NCBI RefSeq assembly: GCF_024169925.1
Contig: NZ_JALJXF010000001.1
Location: forward strand, 874,001-938,000
Origin: Methylorubrum extorquens
Lineage (GTDB): Bacteria > Pseudomonadota > Alphaproteobacteria > Rhizobiales > Beijerinckiaceae
DNA: 64,000 nucleotides
Direction of reading: 5' to 3'
Below, piece by piece: positions 36,374 through 46,094 of this stretch. The notes beneath the pieces were generated by a model. That model searched no databases and was not told the origin of the DNA. It worked only from the letters and a program-made list of their open reading frames with translations. The position numbers were made by a program, and so were the translations under genes. Numbering within the stretch: position 1 is the stretch's first letter; the number at the start of each line of letters is the position of its first letter.

Positions 36374-37159
36374 TCAGCGCCCGGCCGCCCGCACACGGCG
36401 GCCGGCCCGGCGGGTCGGCGCCAGTGTCGCGAGGTCGTCGTGGTGAAGGAGCAGGACGCCGGTGGTGCCGGCGAGCTTGCGGGCGGCGGGCGTGAAGCCG
36501 GCATTCGAGACCACGGCGGCCATATCGCCGGACCAGTGCAGGGCGGCAGCGGCTACCTCTTGCACCGCGGCATTGCCGACCGGGCGATTGTAGCGCTTGC
36601 ACTGCACGATCAGGCGCAGGCCCGCCTTCTCGGCGACGACGTCGCAGCCCTGGTCGCCGCTCGCCCCCGTGGGCCGGGCATCCCAGCCCGCCTCGCCCAG
36701 AAGTTCGGCGCAGTATCGCTCGTAGGCGATCCCGTCTTCCGGCGTCTCCATTTCGTCGGGCAGTTCGTGCGCGCAGGCCACCCGCTCGACGATCTCCACC
36801 ATCTCATCGAATCGCGGCTCGGCGTCATCGGAGAAGCCGCGCTCCTCGACGAGCGGAAGGACGGTGCGCTCGACGAAATACTCGCGCTCGCGCAGCCAGC
36901 CATCCTCGATCGTGTTGCCGTAGGCGTCGAGGAAGCGCTCCTGCCGCCGCCGCAGGGCGAGCGTCGCGGCGTGGCGGCGGGCGATGCGGCGCACGAGCGA
37001 GCGGAAGCGGCGCGGCCGGTCGAGGCGATGGAGGAGGATCGCGAGGCAGACCGCACCCGTGGCGGCGAGAGCGGGTGCTCCATAGCGGATGGCGGCAGCG
37101 CCCCCGAGGACGACGCTCCAGAACAGGCGCGTGGCGATGGTCGACCGGCCGGACATCAT
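36374..37159 (-). CDS. Membrane-anchored Mrr-type restriction endonuclease-like protein
   Basis: A 261-aa protein. Hydrophobic residues about 10-45 form one or two membrane segments, followed by an Arg-rich helical region (about 50-80). A PD-(D/E)xK nuclease fold of the Mrr_cat type spans about 140-240: GYEFE-like helix (here YERYCAELLGEAGWDA), GASGDQGCDVVAE (catalytic Asp) and LIVQCKRYNRPVG (Gln-x-Lys). Mrr relatives cleave modified DNA or serve other DNA transactions. No methylase is adjacent. A GGGAGA site precedes the tandem ATG start. Convergent with the PepSY gene, 2-bp gap. Confidence 0.8.
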   Translation of the reverse strand: MMSGRSTIATRLFWSVVLGGAAAIRYGAPALAATGAVCLAILLHRLDRPRRFRSLVRRIARRHAATLALRRRQERFLDAYGNTIEDGWLREREYFVERTVLPLVEERGFSDDAEPRFDEMVEIVERVACAHELPDEMETPEDGIAYERYCAELLGEAGWDARPTGASGDQGCDVVAEKAGLRLIVQCKRYNRPVGNAAVQEVAAAALHWSGDMAAVVSNAGFTPAARKLAGTTGVLLLHHDDLATLAPTRRAGRRVRAAGR

Positions 37160-37374
37160 GTCTCCCGCAAGAGACCGGGACGATGCCCGGACCTCACAGG
37201 AACTGTTCCCGCCGAGCGGTTGCCCGACTTCTAACGCCGGGTCCGCATCCCGCCCCCGGCGAGGGGCGGCGCCACATCGCGTGTGGATAAGCGGCTTCGC
37301 CGCAAACCAGCCGCCAGGCGGCCGAGCGATCGATGGCGGCCGGACCTTCTACGATGTCGGCCGGTGCGATGCGC

Positions 37375-37890
37375 TCAGACCGTGTCCGCGGAACGGGCCC
37401 GGCCACGGCGACGCGGCGTCGAGGCAGCGGCGTCGGGGGTCGGTTCGGCGGCCGACTCCGTCGCCGTCTTGGAGGGCCACTTCCGGCGCTGCTGGCCGAG
37501 GCCCATGGTCCGGGCCAATTCCGACCGGGTTGCGGCGTAGCTCGGCGCGACCATCGGATAGTCGTCGGGCAGGTTCCAGCGCGCGCGATACTCGTCGGGC
37601 GAGAGGTTGTAGCGCGTCCGCAGATGCCGCTTGAGCGATTTGAACTTCTTGCCGTCTTCGAGGCAAACGAGGAAATCCTGCTGGATCGAACGGCGGATTG
37701 ACACAGCCGGAGTCAGGGCCGGCTCTTCCGGCTCGCTCGGCTTATTCGACAATTGCGCCAGCGCACCGTGAACCGACGTGATCAAGCCGGGCAATTCTCC
37801 GACCGCCAGGGAGTTGTTCCCGACATAGGCCGACACGATATCGACAACCAACGCCACGTGATCGCCAGCGGAGGCATCCTCAAGCGACAT
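37375..37890 (-). CDS. MucR/Ros-family transcriptional regulator
   Basis: A 171-aa regulator of the alphaproteobacterial MucR/Ros family, now regarded as H-NS-like proteins that bind AT-rich DNA and silence or modulate many genes. The N-terminal oligomerisation region is about 1-80. The zinc-finger-like region reads CLEDGKKFKSLKRHLRTRY, followed by the family WNLPDDYPMVAPSYAATRSELA and a basic tail. The finger has Cys, Asp and His but Arg where the last His is usual. The ATG at 37890 gives the family length; the frame is open upstream to 38022. Its upstream DNA is strongly AT-rich, which suggests autoregulation. Confidence 0.93.
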   Translation of the reverse strand: MSLEDASAGDHVALVVDIVSAYVGNNSLAVGELPGLITSVHGALAQLSNKPSEPEEPALTPAVSIRRSIQQDFLVCLEDGKKFKSLKRHLRTRYNLSPDEYRARWNLPDDYPMVAPSYAATRSELARTMGLGQQRRKWPSKTATESAAEPTPDAAASTPRRRGRARSADTV

Positions 37891-38480
37891 CCTCAATATC
37901 CCTTCTGGTATCTGCAAACGACGAACTGCAATATGCGCCGCAATCAGGACGCCATCATTGCCGGACACGGTGCGACTGCGCGGAATGACGCAGGACTTAA
38001 CCTTTGATGGAAACGGCTGCAAGATGGTTTTTAGCGTCGTCCAAAAAACAATTGGACTTTGGTCTGTTTGCCAGGGCTATTGCGACAAAAGTCGCATTGA
38101 AGACTCCACAAATTTGCCCCGATATCCGGTACAATTGCGAAACAGAAGGTGGGACGATTACGTAGATTGTTCGGGCAAAACTGCCTGACAGCGCCGGTTC
38201 AGACTCATATGCAAACGCCAGGTAACAAGGTTAAAAGACGATCAAAACATATATTGCCAAACCTGATCTAACAGCGATGTAGCAGAAAATTTTTCCGAAT
38301 TTTAAACTCAATATATACGGAAAATATTAATTGAAAAATTCTAATAGTCATACTCGTATCAGATCTATGTAATACTGCGAAATACCTGACATTACTATGG
38401 ATATGTTTGATGCATATTTTAATTATGATCGATCGATATCTTCGAAAACAGTAAAAATCGAAACTGCTCGATAATCGGAT
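37891..38480. other. AT-rich intergenic region upstream of mucR
   Basis: About 590 bp, most strikingly 38190-38470, with many A/T runs and TpA steps (e.g. TTAAACTCAATATATACGG and AAATATTAATTGAAAAATTC), in an otherwise strongly GC-rich chromosome. No convincing gene, IS or tRNA remnant is seen. It lies between mucR and the aldolase gene, both on the minus strand: upstream of mucR and just downstream of the aldolase stop. Confidence 0.85.
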
Positions 38481-39131
38481 TCAATGCCCGGATTTCTCCC
38501 GGGGACCGTAGGATTTGAATCGCTCCACCGTCTCGGCGACCTCGGCATCGGACAACACCACCGGTGCGCCGACCTGCAACGCAATCGCATATTGGCGGCA
38601 CAGAGCTTCGACTTCGACGGCGAGCCACATCGCCTTCGAGAGATTCGGCCCGGTGGCGATCATGCCGTGATTGGCGAGCAGGCAGGCGCTGCGGCCTTCG
38701 AGGGCATCGAGGGCGAAATTCGAGAGACCTTGCGTGCCATAGGGCGCGTAGGGGGCGCAACGGATGGTCGGACCGCCGGCCATCGCGATCATGTAATGCA
38801 CCGCCGGAATCTCCCGGCCGCAGATCGCAAAGCCGGTCGCGTAGGGCGGGTGGGCGTGGACGACGGCGCCGATCTCGGGCCGGGCCGCCAGGATGTCCCG
38901 ATGGAAGCGCCACTCGGAGGAGGGGGCCAGCGGATGCTCCCAGCGCCCGTCGAAATCCATGGGGACAAGGTCATCGGGGCTGAGCTGCTCGGCTGGAATC
39001 CCGGAGGGCGTCACGAGGAAGCCGCTTCCGGTTCGAACGGAAAGGTTGCCCGAGGTTCCCTGGCTGAGACCAAGATCGAGCATCCGGCGCATCGCCTCGA
39101 CCATCGCTTGACGGATCGCGAAAGTCGGCAC
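38481..39131 (-). CDS. Class II aldolase/adducin family protein
   Basis: A 216-aa zinc-dependent aldolase-like protein of the L-fuculose-phosphate aldolase/RhaD/AraD fold. The metal site is visible: HAHPP carries two His ligands and LLANHGMIATG the third, with the catalytic-type Glu in SSEWRFH. An N-terminal SGNLSVRTG is the phosphate-binding stretch. The substrate cannot be read from sequence. The GTG at 39131 is preferred because GAGGAG lies at good spacing; an ATG at 39161 and a GTG-type extension to 39218 are alternatives. It is not in a visible sugar operon. Confidence 0.85.
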   Translation of the reverse strand: MPTFAIRQAMVEAMRRMLDLGLSQGTSGNLSVRTGSGFLVTPSGIPAEQLSPDDLVPMDFDGRWEHPLAPSSEWRFHRDILAARPEIGAVVHAHPPYATGFAICGREIPAVHYMIAMAGGPTIRCAPYAPYGTQGLSNFALDALEGRSACLLANHGMIATGPNLSKAMWLAVEVEALCRQYAIALQVGAPVVLSDAEVAETVERFKSYGPREKSGH

Positions 39132-39471
39132 GGACAACTCCTCTGACGGCGGATCGATCATGCGATGCGGAGCGCGCACGGAACGGGCTTTGTCGGGCAC
39201 GATTGCTCCGGCAACCATCGAGACCGATTCGAGACACTACCGGCAGCAGCGGCCGGGTGAAACAGGGGAAGGTCGAGCCGGATAGGGATTGCCGGGCCGC
39301 GACGCTTGCGCCTGATACGGCAGGCACGCTCGCCGAACACGTGTATGGGAGAGAGGCATACGCGCCGCACGAGCTTCAGGTGCGGCCCCGTCGCGCTGAT
39401 TGCGGTCGATCCGCTCCGTCGGACGGCGGTTTGACGCTCGGCCTCGGGCCCTGAGATGATATAGCCGGCCC
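39132..39471. other. Divergent intergenic region, aldolase / Pat-like gene
   Basis: About 340 bp with promoters for both flanking genes expected. I see no confident promoter, riboswitch or gene in it. Confidence 0.45.
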
Positions 39472-42174
39472 ATGAGCACCTATCGATTCGAGGCTCTGCT
39501 CGCCCCGCGCCGCATCGCCGTGGTCGGAGCGGGCGATCGACCCGGCTCCGTCGGCCGGGCGATCATCGACGGCCTGCGCGCGGGCGGATTCACCGGCGAT
39601 ATCGTCCCGGTCCATCCGCGCGAGACCAGCGTCGATGGATTGGCCTGCAGCCCGCGCCTCGCCGACATCCCGCAGGCTCCCGACCTCGTCATGATCGCCA
39701 CGCCCCCGGCGGCAGTGCCGGGCATCGTCGAGGAGGCGGGGCAGATCGGCGCCGCCGCGGCGGTGATCCTGTCCGCCCATCTCGGCGTCGGCGAGGCAGC
39801 CCCGGCCGGTGCCGCCCAGGCGGCGGCACGGCGGCACGGCTTGCGGCTGATCGGGCCCGACAGCATCGGCTTGAGCGTGCCGGCGCGCGGCCTCAACGCG
39901 AGCCTGCTCGCTCGCCCGCCGAAGCCGGGGGATCTCGCCCTCATCTCGCAATCGGGCACCGTCGCCTCGGCCATCGCCGAATGGGGGTGGCGGCACGGGG
40001 CCGGCTTCTCCGCAGTGATGACGCTGGGCCGCTCCGCCGATATCGACATCGCCGACTGCCTCGACCACTTCGCCGAGGATTTCCACACCCGCGCGATCAT
40101 CCTCTCGCTGCACCACGTGGCCGATGCGCGGAAATTCCTCACGGCGGCCCGGGCGGCGGCCCGTGCCAAGCCGGTCGTGGTGCTGCGCACCGGGCGCCAC
40201 GATGCACCCGGCCACCGGCCGGAAACGCATACGGGCGCGCTCGCCCGGCCCGGCGCCGTCTACGAGGCCGCCTTCCGCCGGGCGGGCCTGCTGGCAGTGG
40301 ACGGGCTCGATGCCATGTTCGCCGCCGTCGAGACCCTGGGGCGCCAGCGGCCGTTCCCCGGCAACCGGCTGATGATCGTCTCCAACGGGCGCGGCATCGG
40401 CGCGCTCGCCGCCGACCGGCTGGCCGATCTCGGCGGCACGCTGGCGGAGCCCGCACCGGCAACGCAGGACTGCCTGGCCCCCGTGCGGCACGGCCGGGGC
40501 GCCAACCCGCTCGATCTCGGCATCGACGCGGTGCCGAGCGATTACGTCGGCGCCCTGGAACCGCTGCTCGCCGGGCGCGACAGCGACGCGATCGTCTCGA
40601 TCCACGTCCCCACCGCGCGGGCGGGCAGCCGAGAGGTCGCCGAGACCGTGACCGGTGCCGTCGCCAAGGCGCGGTCGGCGGGGCGCCGCAAGCCGGTCTT
40701 CGCGGTCTCGATCGGCGAGGACGAGGCGATCCGCGCGATCTACGCCGAAGCCAAGATCCCGCTTTTCGCGACCGATGCCGACGCGGTCGAGGGCTTCCTG
40801 CACCTCGTGCGCTACCGCGAGGCCCAGAACGACCTGATGCGCACGCCCGACGCCCTGCCGCGTGCGTTCACGCCGGACGTCGCCGCCGCGCGCCGCATCG
40901 TCGAGGAGGCGCTGGCCGAAGGCCGCACCTGGCTGGACCCCTACGCGGTGACCGAGTTGCTGACCGCCTACCGGATCGTCTCGCTACCCGTCACGCTGGC
41001 GCCCGATCCCGACGGGGCCGCGGCCGCGGCCTGGCCGCTGATCGCGGGCGGCGGCACGGTGGTGCTCAAGCTCGTCTCACCGGACGTGGTGCACAAATCG
41101 GAGGTGGGTGGCGTACGCCTCGGCCTCACCTCGGAGGCCGACGTGCGCGAGGCGGCCCATGCCATGATCGCGCGCGTCCGGGAACTGCGCCCCGACGCGC
41201 GGGTGGCGGGGTTTGCCGTGCAGCCGATGCTGCGCCGGCCACAGGGGCGGGAGCTGATCGCGGGGCTGGCCGAAGATCCAGTCTTCGGCCCCGTGGTCGT
41301 GTTCGGGCGCGGCGGCACGGCAGTCGAGGTGATCGACGACCGGGCCCTGGCGCTGCCGCCGCTCGATCTGGCCTTGGCGAGCGAACTGATCGGCCGCACC
41401 CGCGTCGCCCGCCGTCTCGAAGCCTATCGCGACGTGCCGGCGGCGGACCTGCCGGCCATCGCGCTGCTGCTGGTGAAGCTGGCCCAACTCGCAGCCGACC
41501 TGCCGGCGGTGCGCGAACTCGACATCAATCCCCTGATCGCCGACGCCGACGGCGTGGTCGCCCTCGACGCGCGCGTACGCATCGCGCCGGAGCCGAGCCG
41601 ACCGGAGCGCCGCCGCGGCAACTGGCACCCGCGCTTCGCAATCCGGCCCTATCCGTCCGATTGGGAGCGGCGGCTCAATCTCGGGGAGCGGTGCATCCAG
41701 GTCCGGCCGGTTCGGCCCGACGACGAGGGCATGTTCCGCGCCTTCTTCGCGCAGGTGGACCCCGAGGATGTGCGCCTTCGCTTCTTCGCCCCGGTGCGGG
41801 ACTTCAGCCACGCCTTCCTCGCCCGGCTGACCCAGCTCGACTATTCCCGTGCTATCGCCTTCGTCGCCCTTGACGAGACGGCGGAGGAGGACCGGCGCAT
41901 GCTGGGCGCCGTCCGCCTGCACGCCAACGCCAACCACGACACGGGCGAGTTCGCGATCCTCGTGCGTTCCGACATCAAGGGCACAGGCCTCGGCGTCGCC
42001 CTCATGCGGATGATGATCGATTGGGCGCGGGCCGAGGGCATCGCCGTGGTCGAGGGCAGCGTGCTCGCCGAAAACCGGCCGATGCGGGCGGTCTGCCGCC
42101 ACCTCGGGTTCGTCGAGAAGTCGGTTCCGGACGACCCGAGCCTCGTGAAGGCAACGCTGACCGTCGGGGCGTAG
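39472..42174 (+). CDS. Acyl-CoA synthetase (NDP-forming)/GNAT acetyltransferase fusion, Pat-like
   Basis: A 900-aa protein: CoA-binding domain (about 8-135), succinyl-CoA-ligase-like domain (about 150-440; SQSGTVASAIAEW), an ATP-grasp domain (about 460-705) and a C-terminal GNAT domain (about 740-895; ILVRSDIKGTGLGVALM is the acetyl-CoA loop). The layout is that of protein lysine acetyltransferase Pat/YfiQ, which acetylates and inactivates acyl-CoA synthetases. His253 in THTGALA corresponds to the phosphorylated His of ADP-forming synthetases, so some ligase activity may remain. Its stop touches an extragenic palindrome. Confidence 0.9.
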   Translation: MSTYRFEALLAPRRIAVVGAGDRPGSVGRAIIDGLRAGGFTGDIVPVHPRETSVDGLACSPRLADIPQAPDLVMIATPPAAVPGIVEEAGQIGAAAAVILSAHLGVGEAAPAGAAQAAARRHGLRLIGPDSIGLSVPARGLNASLLARPPKPGDLALISQSGTVASAIAEWGWRHGAGFSAVMTLGRSADIDIADCLDHFAEDFHTRAIILSLHHVADARKFLTAARAAARAKPVVVLRTGRHDAPGHRPETHTGALARPGAVYEAAFRRAGLLAVDGLDAMFAAVETLGRQRPFPGNRLMIVSNGRGIGALAADRLADLGGTLAEPAPATQDCLAPVRHGRGANPLDLGIDAVPSDYVGALEPLLAGRDSDAIVSIHVPTARAGSREVAETVTGAVAKARSAGRRKPVFAVSIGEDEAIRAIYAEAKIPLFATDADAVEGFLHLVRYREAQNDLMRTPDALPRAFTPDVAAARRIVEEALAEGRTWLDPYAVTELLTAYRIVSLPVTLAPDPDGAAAAAWPLIAGGGTVVLKLVSPDVVHKSEVGGVRLGLTSEADVREAAHAMIARVRELRPDARVAGFAVQPMLRRPQGRELIAGLAEDPVFGPVVVFGRGGTAVEVIDDRALALPPLDLALASELIGRTRVARRLEAYRDVPAADLPAIALLLVKLAQLAADLPAVRELDINPLIADADGVVALDARVRIAPEPSRPERRRGNWHPRFAIRPYPSDWERRLNLGERCIQVRPVRPDDEGMFRAFFAQVDPEDVRLRFFAPVRDFSHAFLARLTQLDYSRAIAFVALDETAEEDRRMLGAVRLHANANHDTGEFAILVRSDIKGTGLGVALMRMMIDWARAEGIAVVEGSVLAENRPMRAVCRHLGFVEKSVPDDPSLVKATLTVGA

Positions 42175-42223
42175 AGCATCGTCCCGAAAGGTGGCCACCG
42201 GCTTTCGGGGAAAAAGACGATGC
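42174..42223 (+). repeat. Extragenic palindromic repeat, copy 3
   Basis: Begins GAGCATCGTCCCGAAAGG, has CCGGCTTTCGGGGA in the middle and ends GACGATGC. It matches 16130-16177 closely and 31037-31086 in reverse. It begins in the last base of the Pat-like stop codon. Confidence 0.75.
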
Positions 42224-42308
42224 CCCGGCGATCGCGGGTGGCTCCGCGTAAATGGAAAAAGACCGCCGACCCTTTCGGATCGGCGGCCTCTCGGCATCGC
42301 GGAAGAGC

Positions 42309-42836
42309 TCAGTGCCCGCTGTCGGTGGCCTCGCGGGTCGACTCGTAGAGGAACCACGTGCGCTCCTCGGACTGGTCGATCCACTCCTCGATGAGGCTCG
42401 TGGTCGAGACGTCGTTGGCTTCGTCGGTGACGCTGTGCAGCTCGCGCATGTTGGCGGTGAGCGCCTTGTTGTCGTCGCGCAGCTCCTTCAGCATCTCCAG
42501 CGGGCTGACGTAGTCGGCATTGTTGTCGGGGACGCGCTTGAGCCCATCGGCCTGTCCAAGCGAGCGAAGGGTCGTACCGCCGATCTTGCGGGCGCGCTCG
42601 CCGACGGCGTCGATGATCGCGAAGATCTGCTCGGACTGCTCGTCGAGCAGCAGGTGGTAGTCGCGGAAATTCGGGCCGCTGACATGCCAGTGGAAATTCT
42701 TGGTCTTGATGTAAAGCGCGAAGAGATCCGACAGGAGAACGGTCAGACCCTCGGAGATCTTCTTGACGTCGTTCGGGTCGAGATCAGTCGGGGTATTGAG
42801 CCGGTCGCTGGGGACGCGCAGCTTAGCCTTGGCCAT
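42309..42836 (-). CDS. dps: Dps-family DNA-binding ferritin-like protein
   Basis: A 175-aa starvation/oxidative-stress protein that oxidises and stores iron and coats DNA. The family ferroxidase helix is present (KNFHWHVSGPNFRDYHLLLDEQ region, about 47-68: His of FHWH, Asp and Glu of LLLDEQ). The N-terminus is basic, as expected for DNA binding. The ATG at 42836 follows AAGGAT. A GGAAC-N17-CATT match 70-95 bp upstream suggests control by the general stress sigma factor EcfG. There is no terminator motif after it. Confidence 0.93.
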   Translation of the reverse strand: MAKAKLRVPSDRLNTPTDLDPNDVKKISEGLTVLLSDLFALYIKTKNFHWHVSGPNFRDYHLLLDEQSEQIFAIIDAVGERARKIGGTTLRSLGQADGLKRVPDNNADYVSPLEMLKELRDDNKALTANMRELHSVTDEANDVSTTSLIEEWIDQSEERTWFLYESTREATDSGH

Positions 42837-42906
42837 GGGGTGATATCCTTGACACTCTGCAATCGAATTTTGACCGGCGACAAGAACGCCGGCACTCGAT
42901 CGGCAG

Positions 42907-42932
42907 AATGAGAAAGCGGGAACCTTTGTTCC
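42907..42932 (-). promoter_or_regulatory. Candidate EcfG-type promoter of dps
   Basis: On the minus strand GGAAC (42928-42932), 17-bp spacer, CATT (42907-42910). The alphaproteobacterial general-stress consensus is GGAAC-N16/17-CGTT, so the -35 is perfect and the -10 matches three of four. Confidence 0.45.
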
Positions 42933-42983
42933 GCTCCGCATGGCAGCGCTGCTGTGGATGGGACACGGCGCCGCGCGGGCGCC

Positions 42984-44774
42984 TCAGCCCCGCCCGCCGA
43001 CGAGGCCGGGTGGCATCGGGACCGGCTCGCTCTCGGGCCCACGGACGGGCGGCGCGGCTTTCCGGGCCTGCGGCTTCGGCGGAGCGGGCAGGGCGGTCGC
43101 GGGTGTCGGAGTGGAGGGCGACCCGACCGGTGCAGGCTTGGCCGATGCGGGTTTGCTGGGTGCAGCCTGCGCTGCGGGCAGGGGGCGCGGCGCGGCGCCC
43201 GCTGCGGCCGGCCGGGGTGTCGGCACCGCGCGGGGCGTGATGGCGCCGGTGGTGGTCACGTCGGGGACTGGCGGTGTCGCGGCGGCCGGCGCCGGGGGCG
43301 TATCGAGGCCGTAGATGTCGTCGCGGAAATGCACCCGGCCGTCCGAGGTCGCGTAGCCGGTCATGTAGACGAAGGCGACCGGGGTCGGCTTCACGAGCTT
43401 TACGTCACGCCGCTCGCCGACGGCGATGGCGGTCTCGATCTCGATCGGCCCCCAGGCGGAGCCCGGCCCGTTCGGTCCCTCGGTGCCCTGAAGCAGCCAC
43501 GCGGCGAACTCCTTCACTTGGCCGACGCGCACGCACCCATGCGAATGGAAGCGCACCGAGCCGGCAAACAGCGATTTCGAAGGGGTGTCGTGCATGTAGA
43601 TCGCGTGGCGGTTCGGCATATCGATGCGCACTTGGCCCAGCGAGTTGTCGAGGCCGGAATCCTGGCGCAGCGTGTAGTTGGTCGCTTTCTGCGTGTTCCA
43701 GTCGATCGCGGTCGGATCGACTTCGACGCCGCCGGGGCCGAGAATGCGGATACGGTTCTTGGCGAGATAGCCGGGATTCTTGCGCATCGTCGGAATGATC
43801 TCGTTCTTGATCACCGAGACGGGCACGGTCCAGGTCGGGTTGAGGTTCACGTCGGTGATGCGGGTCTCGACCGCGGGCGTCTGCTTGTCGGGCGAGCCGA
43901 CCACGGCGACGTAGCGGCGCGTCACCACACCGTTCTCCACCGCCTCCACCGTGGCGGAGGGGATGTTCACGGTCACGTAGCGCTCGCCGAAGCCGAAGCC
44001 CGACCCCAGCAGACGCTGGGCCGAGGCGCGCAATTGCCGCTGCCGCACGTCGGCCGGCACATTGAGGGCGTTCAGCGTCAGACGGCCGAAGATGCCGGCA
44101 TCCGGCAGGCCGTGGCGGGCCTGGAACGACTTCACCGCCGCGACCAGCGGCGGATCGAACCGGTCGGAGGGCGGCGCGTCGGCGGGAAGGTCGCCGGTCA
44201 GGGTCAGGTGATGGCGCAGCGAGGGGATCGCGGCGTGGCTGTCGCCGGGCTTCGGCGCGAAGTCGGCGGGCAGCGTCTTCCAGCCGCCGGCCTCGGCGTA
44301 GACCTGATAGCGCTCGGCGGCGCGCATCGTATCGACGAAGGTCTGCGCGGTGTAGCTCGGCAGCGGATCCTCGGACACGCGGGCATAGACGACCGGCGGC
44401 AATTCCCGCGAAGCCTTCTTGGCCGGAGACGTCTCGGCCGGAACAGCCACCGTGTCGGCGGTCGGACGCTCCAGTTTCGGCGCGGTCTTCACCTCGGGCT
44501 TCGGATCGGCCTTCGGGGCGACCTTGACTTCCGCCTTGTCCGCCCGCGGCTCTGGCTTGGGATCGGCCCTCAATTCGCGCTTCGGCTCCGGGGCGGCCTC
44601 GGCCTTCGGCTCGATCCGCAGGTTGATCCGGGAATCGAGCTGCGGCTCGGGGACGGGCTCGGCCCGCAGCGGGGCGGCGAGCAGCAGGGCGAGGGCGGCT
44701 CCGGTGCCGCCGATGAGCCGGGCGCGGCGGGGCCTGCGCGGGGTGGGGATCACATTCGGCATCGCGGATCTCAT
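42984..44774 (-). CDS. L,D-transpeptidase, YkuD family with peptidoglycan-binding domain
   Basis: A 596-aa exported enzyme that forms 3-3 cross-links or attaches proteins to peptidoglycan. It has a signal peptide (about 15-38), a Lys/Glu/Pro-rich stretch (about 45-110), a PG_binding_1-like domain (about 200-260) and a catalytic YkuD domain (about 300-440) with the HSHGCVR motif; the nucleophile is Cys414. The last 100 residues are Pro/Ala-rich and disordered. The domain order resembles YcbB/LdtD. ATGs at 44774 and 44762 both fit. It is divergent from ruvB. Confidence 0.9.
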   Translation of the reverse strand: MRSAMPNVIPTPRRPRRARLIGGTGAALALLLAAPLRAEPVPEPQLDSRINLRIEPKAEAAPEPKRELRADPKPEPRADKAEVKVAPKADPKPEVKTAPKLERPTADTVAVPAETSPAKKASRELPPVVYARVSEDPLPSYTAQTFVDTMRAAERYQVYAEAGGWKTLPADFAPKPGDSHAAIPSLRHHLTLTGDLPADAPPSDRFDPPLVAAVKSFQARHGLPDAGIFGRLTLNALNVPADVRQRQLRASAQRLLGSGFGFGERYVTVNIPSATVEAVENGVVTRRYVAVVGSPDKQTPAVETRITDVNLNPTWTVPVSVIKNEIIPTMRKNPGYLAKNRIRILGPGGVEVDPTAIDWNTQKATNYTLRQDSGLDNSLGQVRIDMPNRHAIYMHDTPSKSLFAGSVRFHSHGCVRVGQVKEFAAWLLQGTEGPNGPGSAWGPIEIETAIAVGERRDVKLVKPTPVAFVYMTGYATSDGRVHFRDDIYGLDTPPAPAAATPPVPDVTTTGAITPRAVPTPRPAAAGAAPRPLPAAQAAPSKPASAKPAPVGSPSTPTPATALPAPPKPQARKAAPPVRGPESEPVPMPPGLVGGRG

Positions 44775-45023
44775 CGGGTGCACGGCCCGATCATCGGCGC
44801 GGTTGGTTACCAACTCGCTCACCCCCTCGCCGTCGGCGTGTCCCGGAGCACGCAGGGCTCGGCGAAACGGACCGTCCTGCCGCGGTGGTGCGGGCGTGCA
44901 GGATGTGCAAAACGCGGGGTCGGAATGCCTCACGAGACGCCCGGTCGCCGACCGTTTCCCCTCGGGGCGACGGCGCCGCGGACGTTTTGCGAGAGTCCTC
45001 GGCCGACGCCCCGCGAGACCCCC

Positions 45024-46086
<1,063 letters not shown>

Positions 46087-46094
<8 letters not shown>

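Noticed and set aside
39235..39360. Stretch resembling parts of a cobalamin riboswitch (GGTGAAACAGGGGAA)
   Set aside because: The B12 box and the ordered stems cannot be traced, and neither flanking gene is a usual B12 target.
42954..45023. Long plus-strand extension upstream of ruvB
   Set aside because: It is antisense to the L,D-transpeptidase. The canonical RuvB N-terminus begins at the GTG at 45024.
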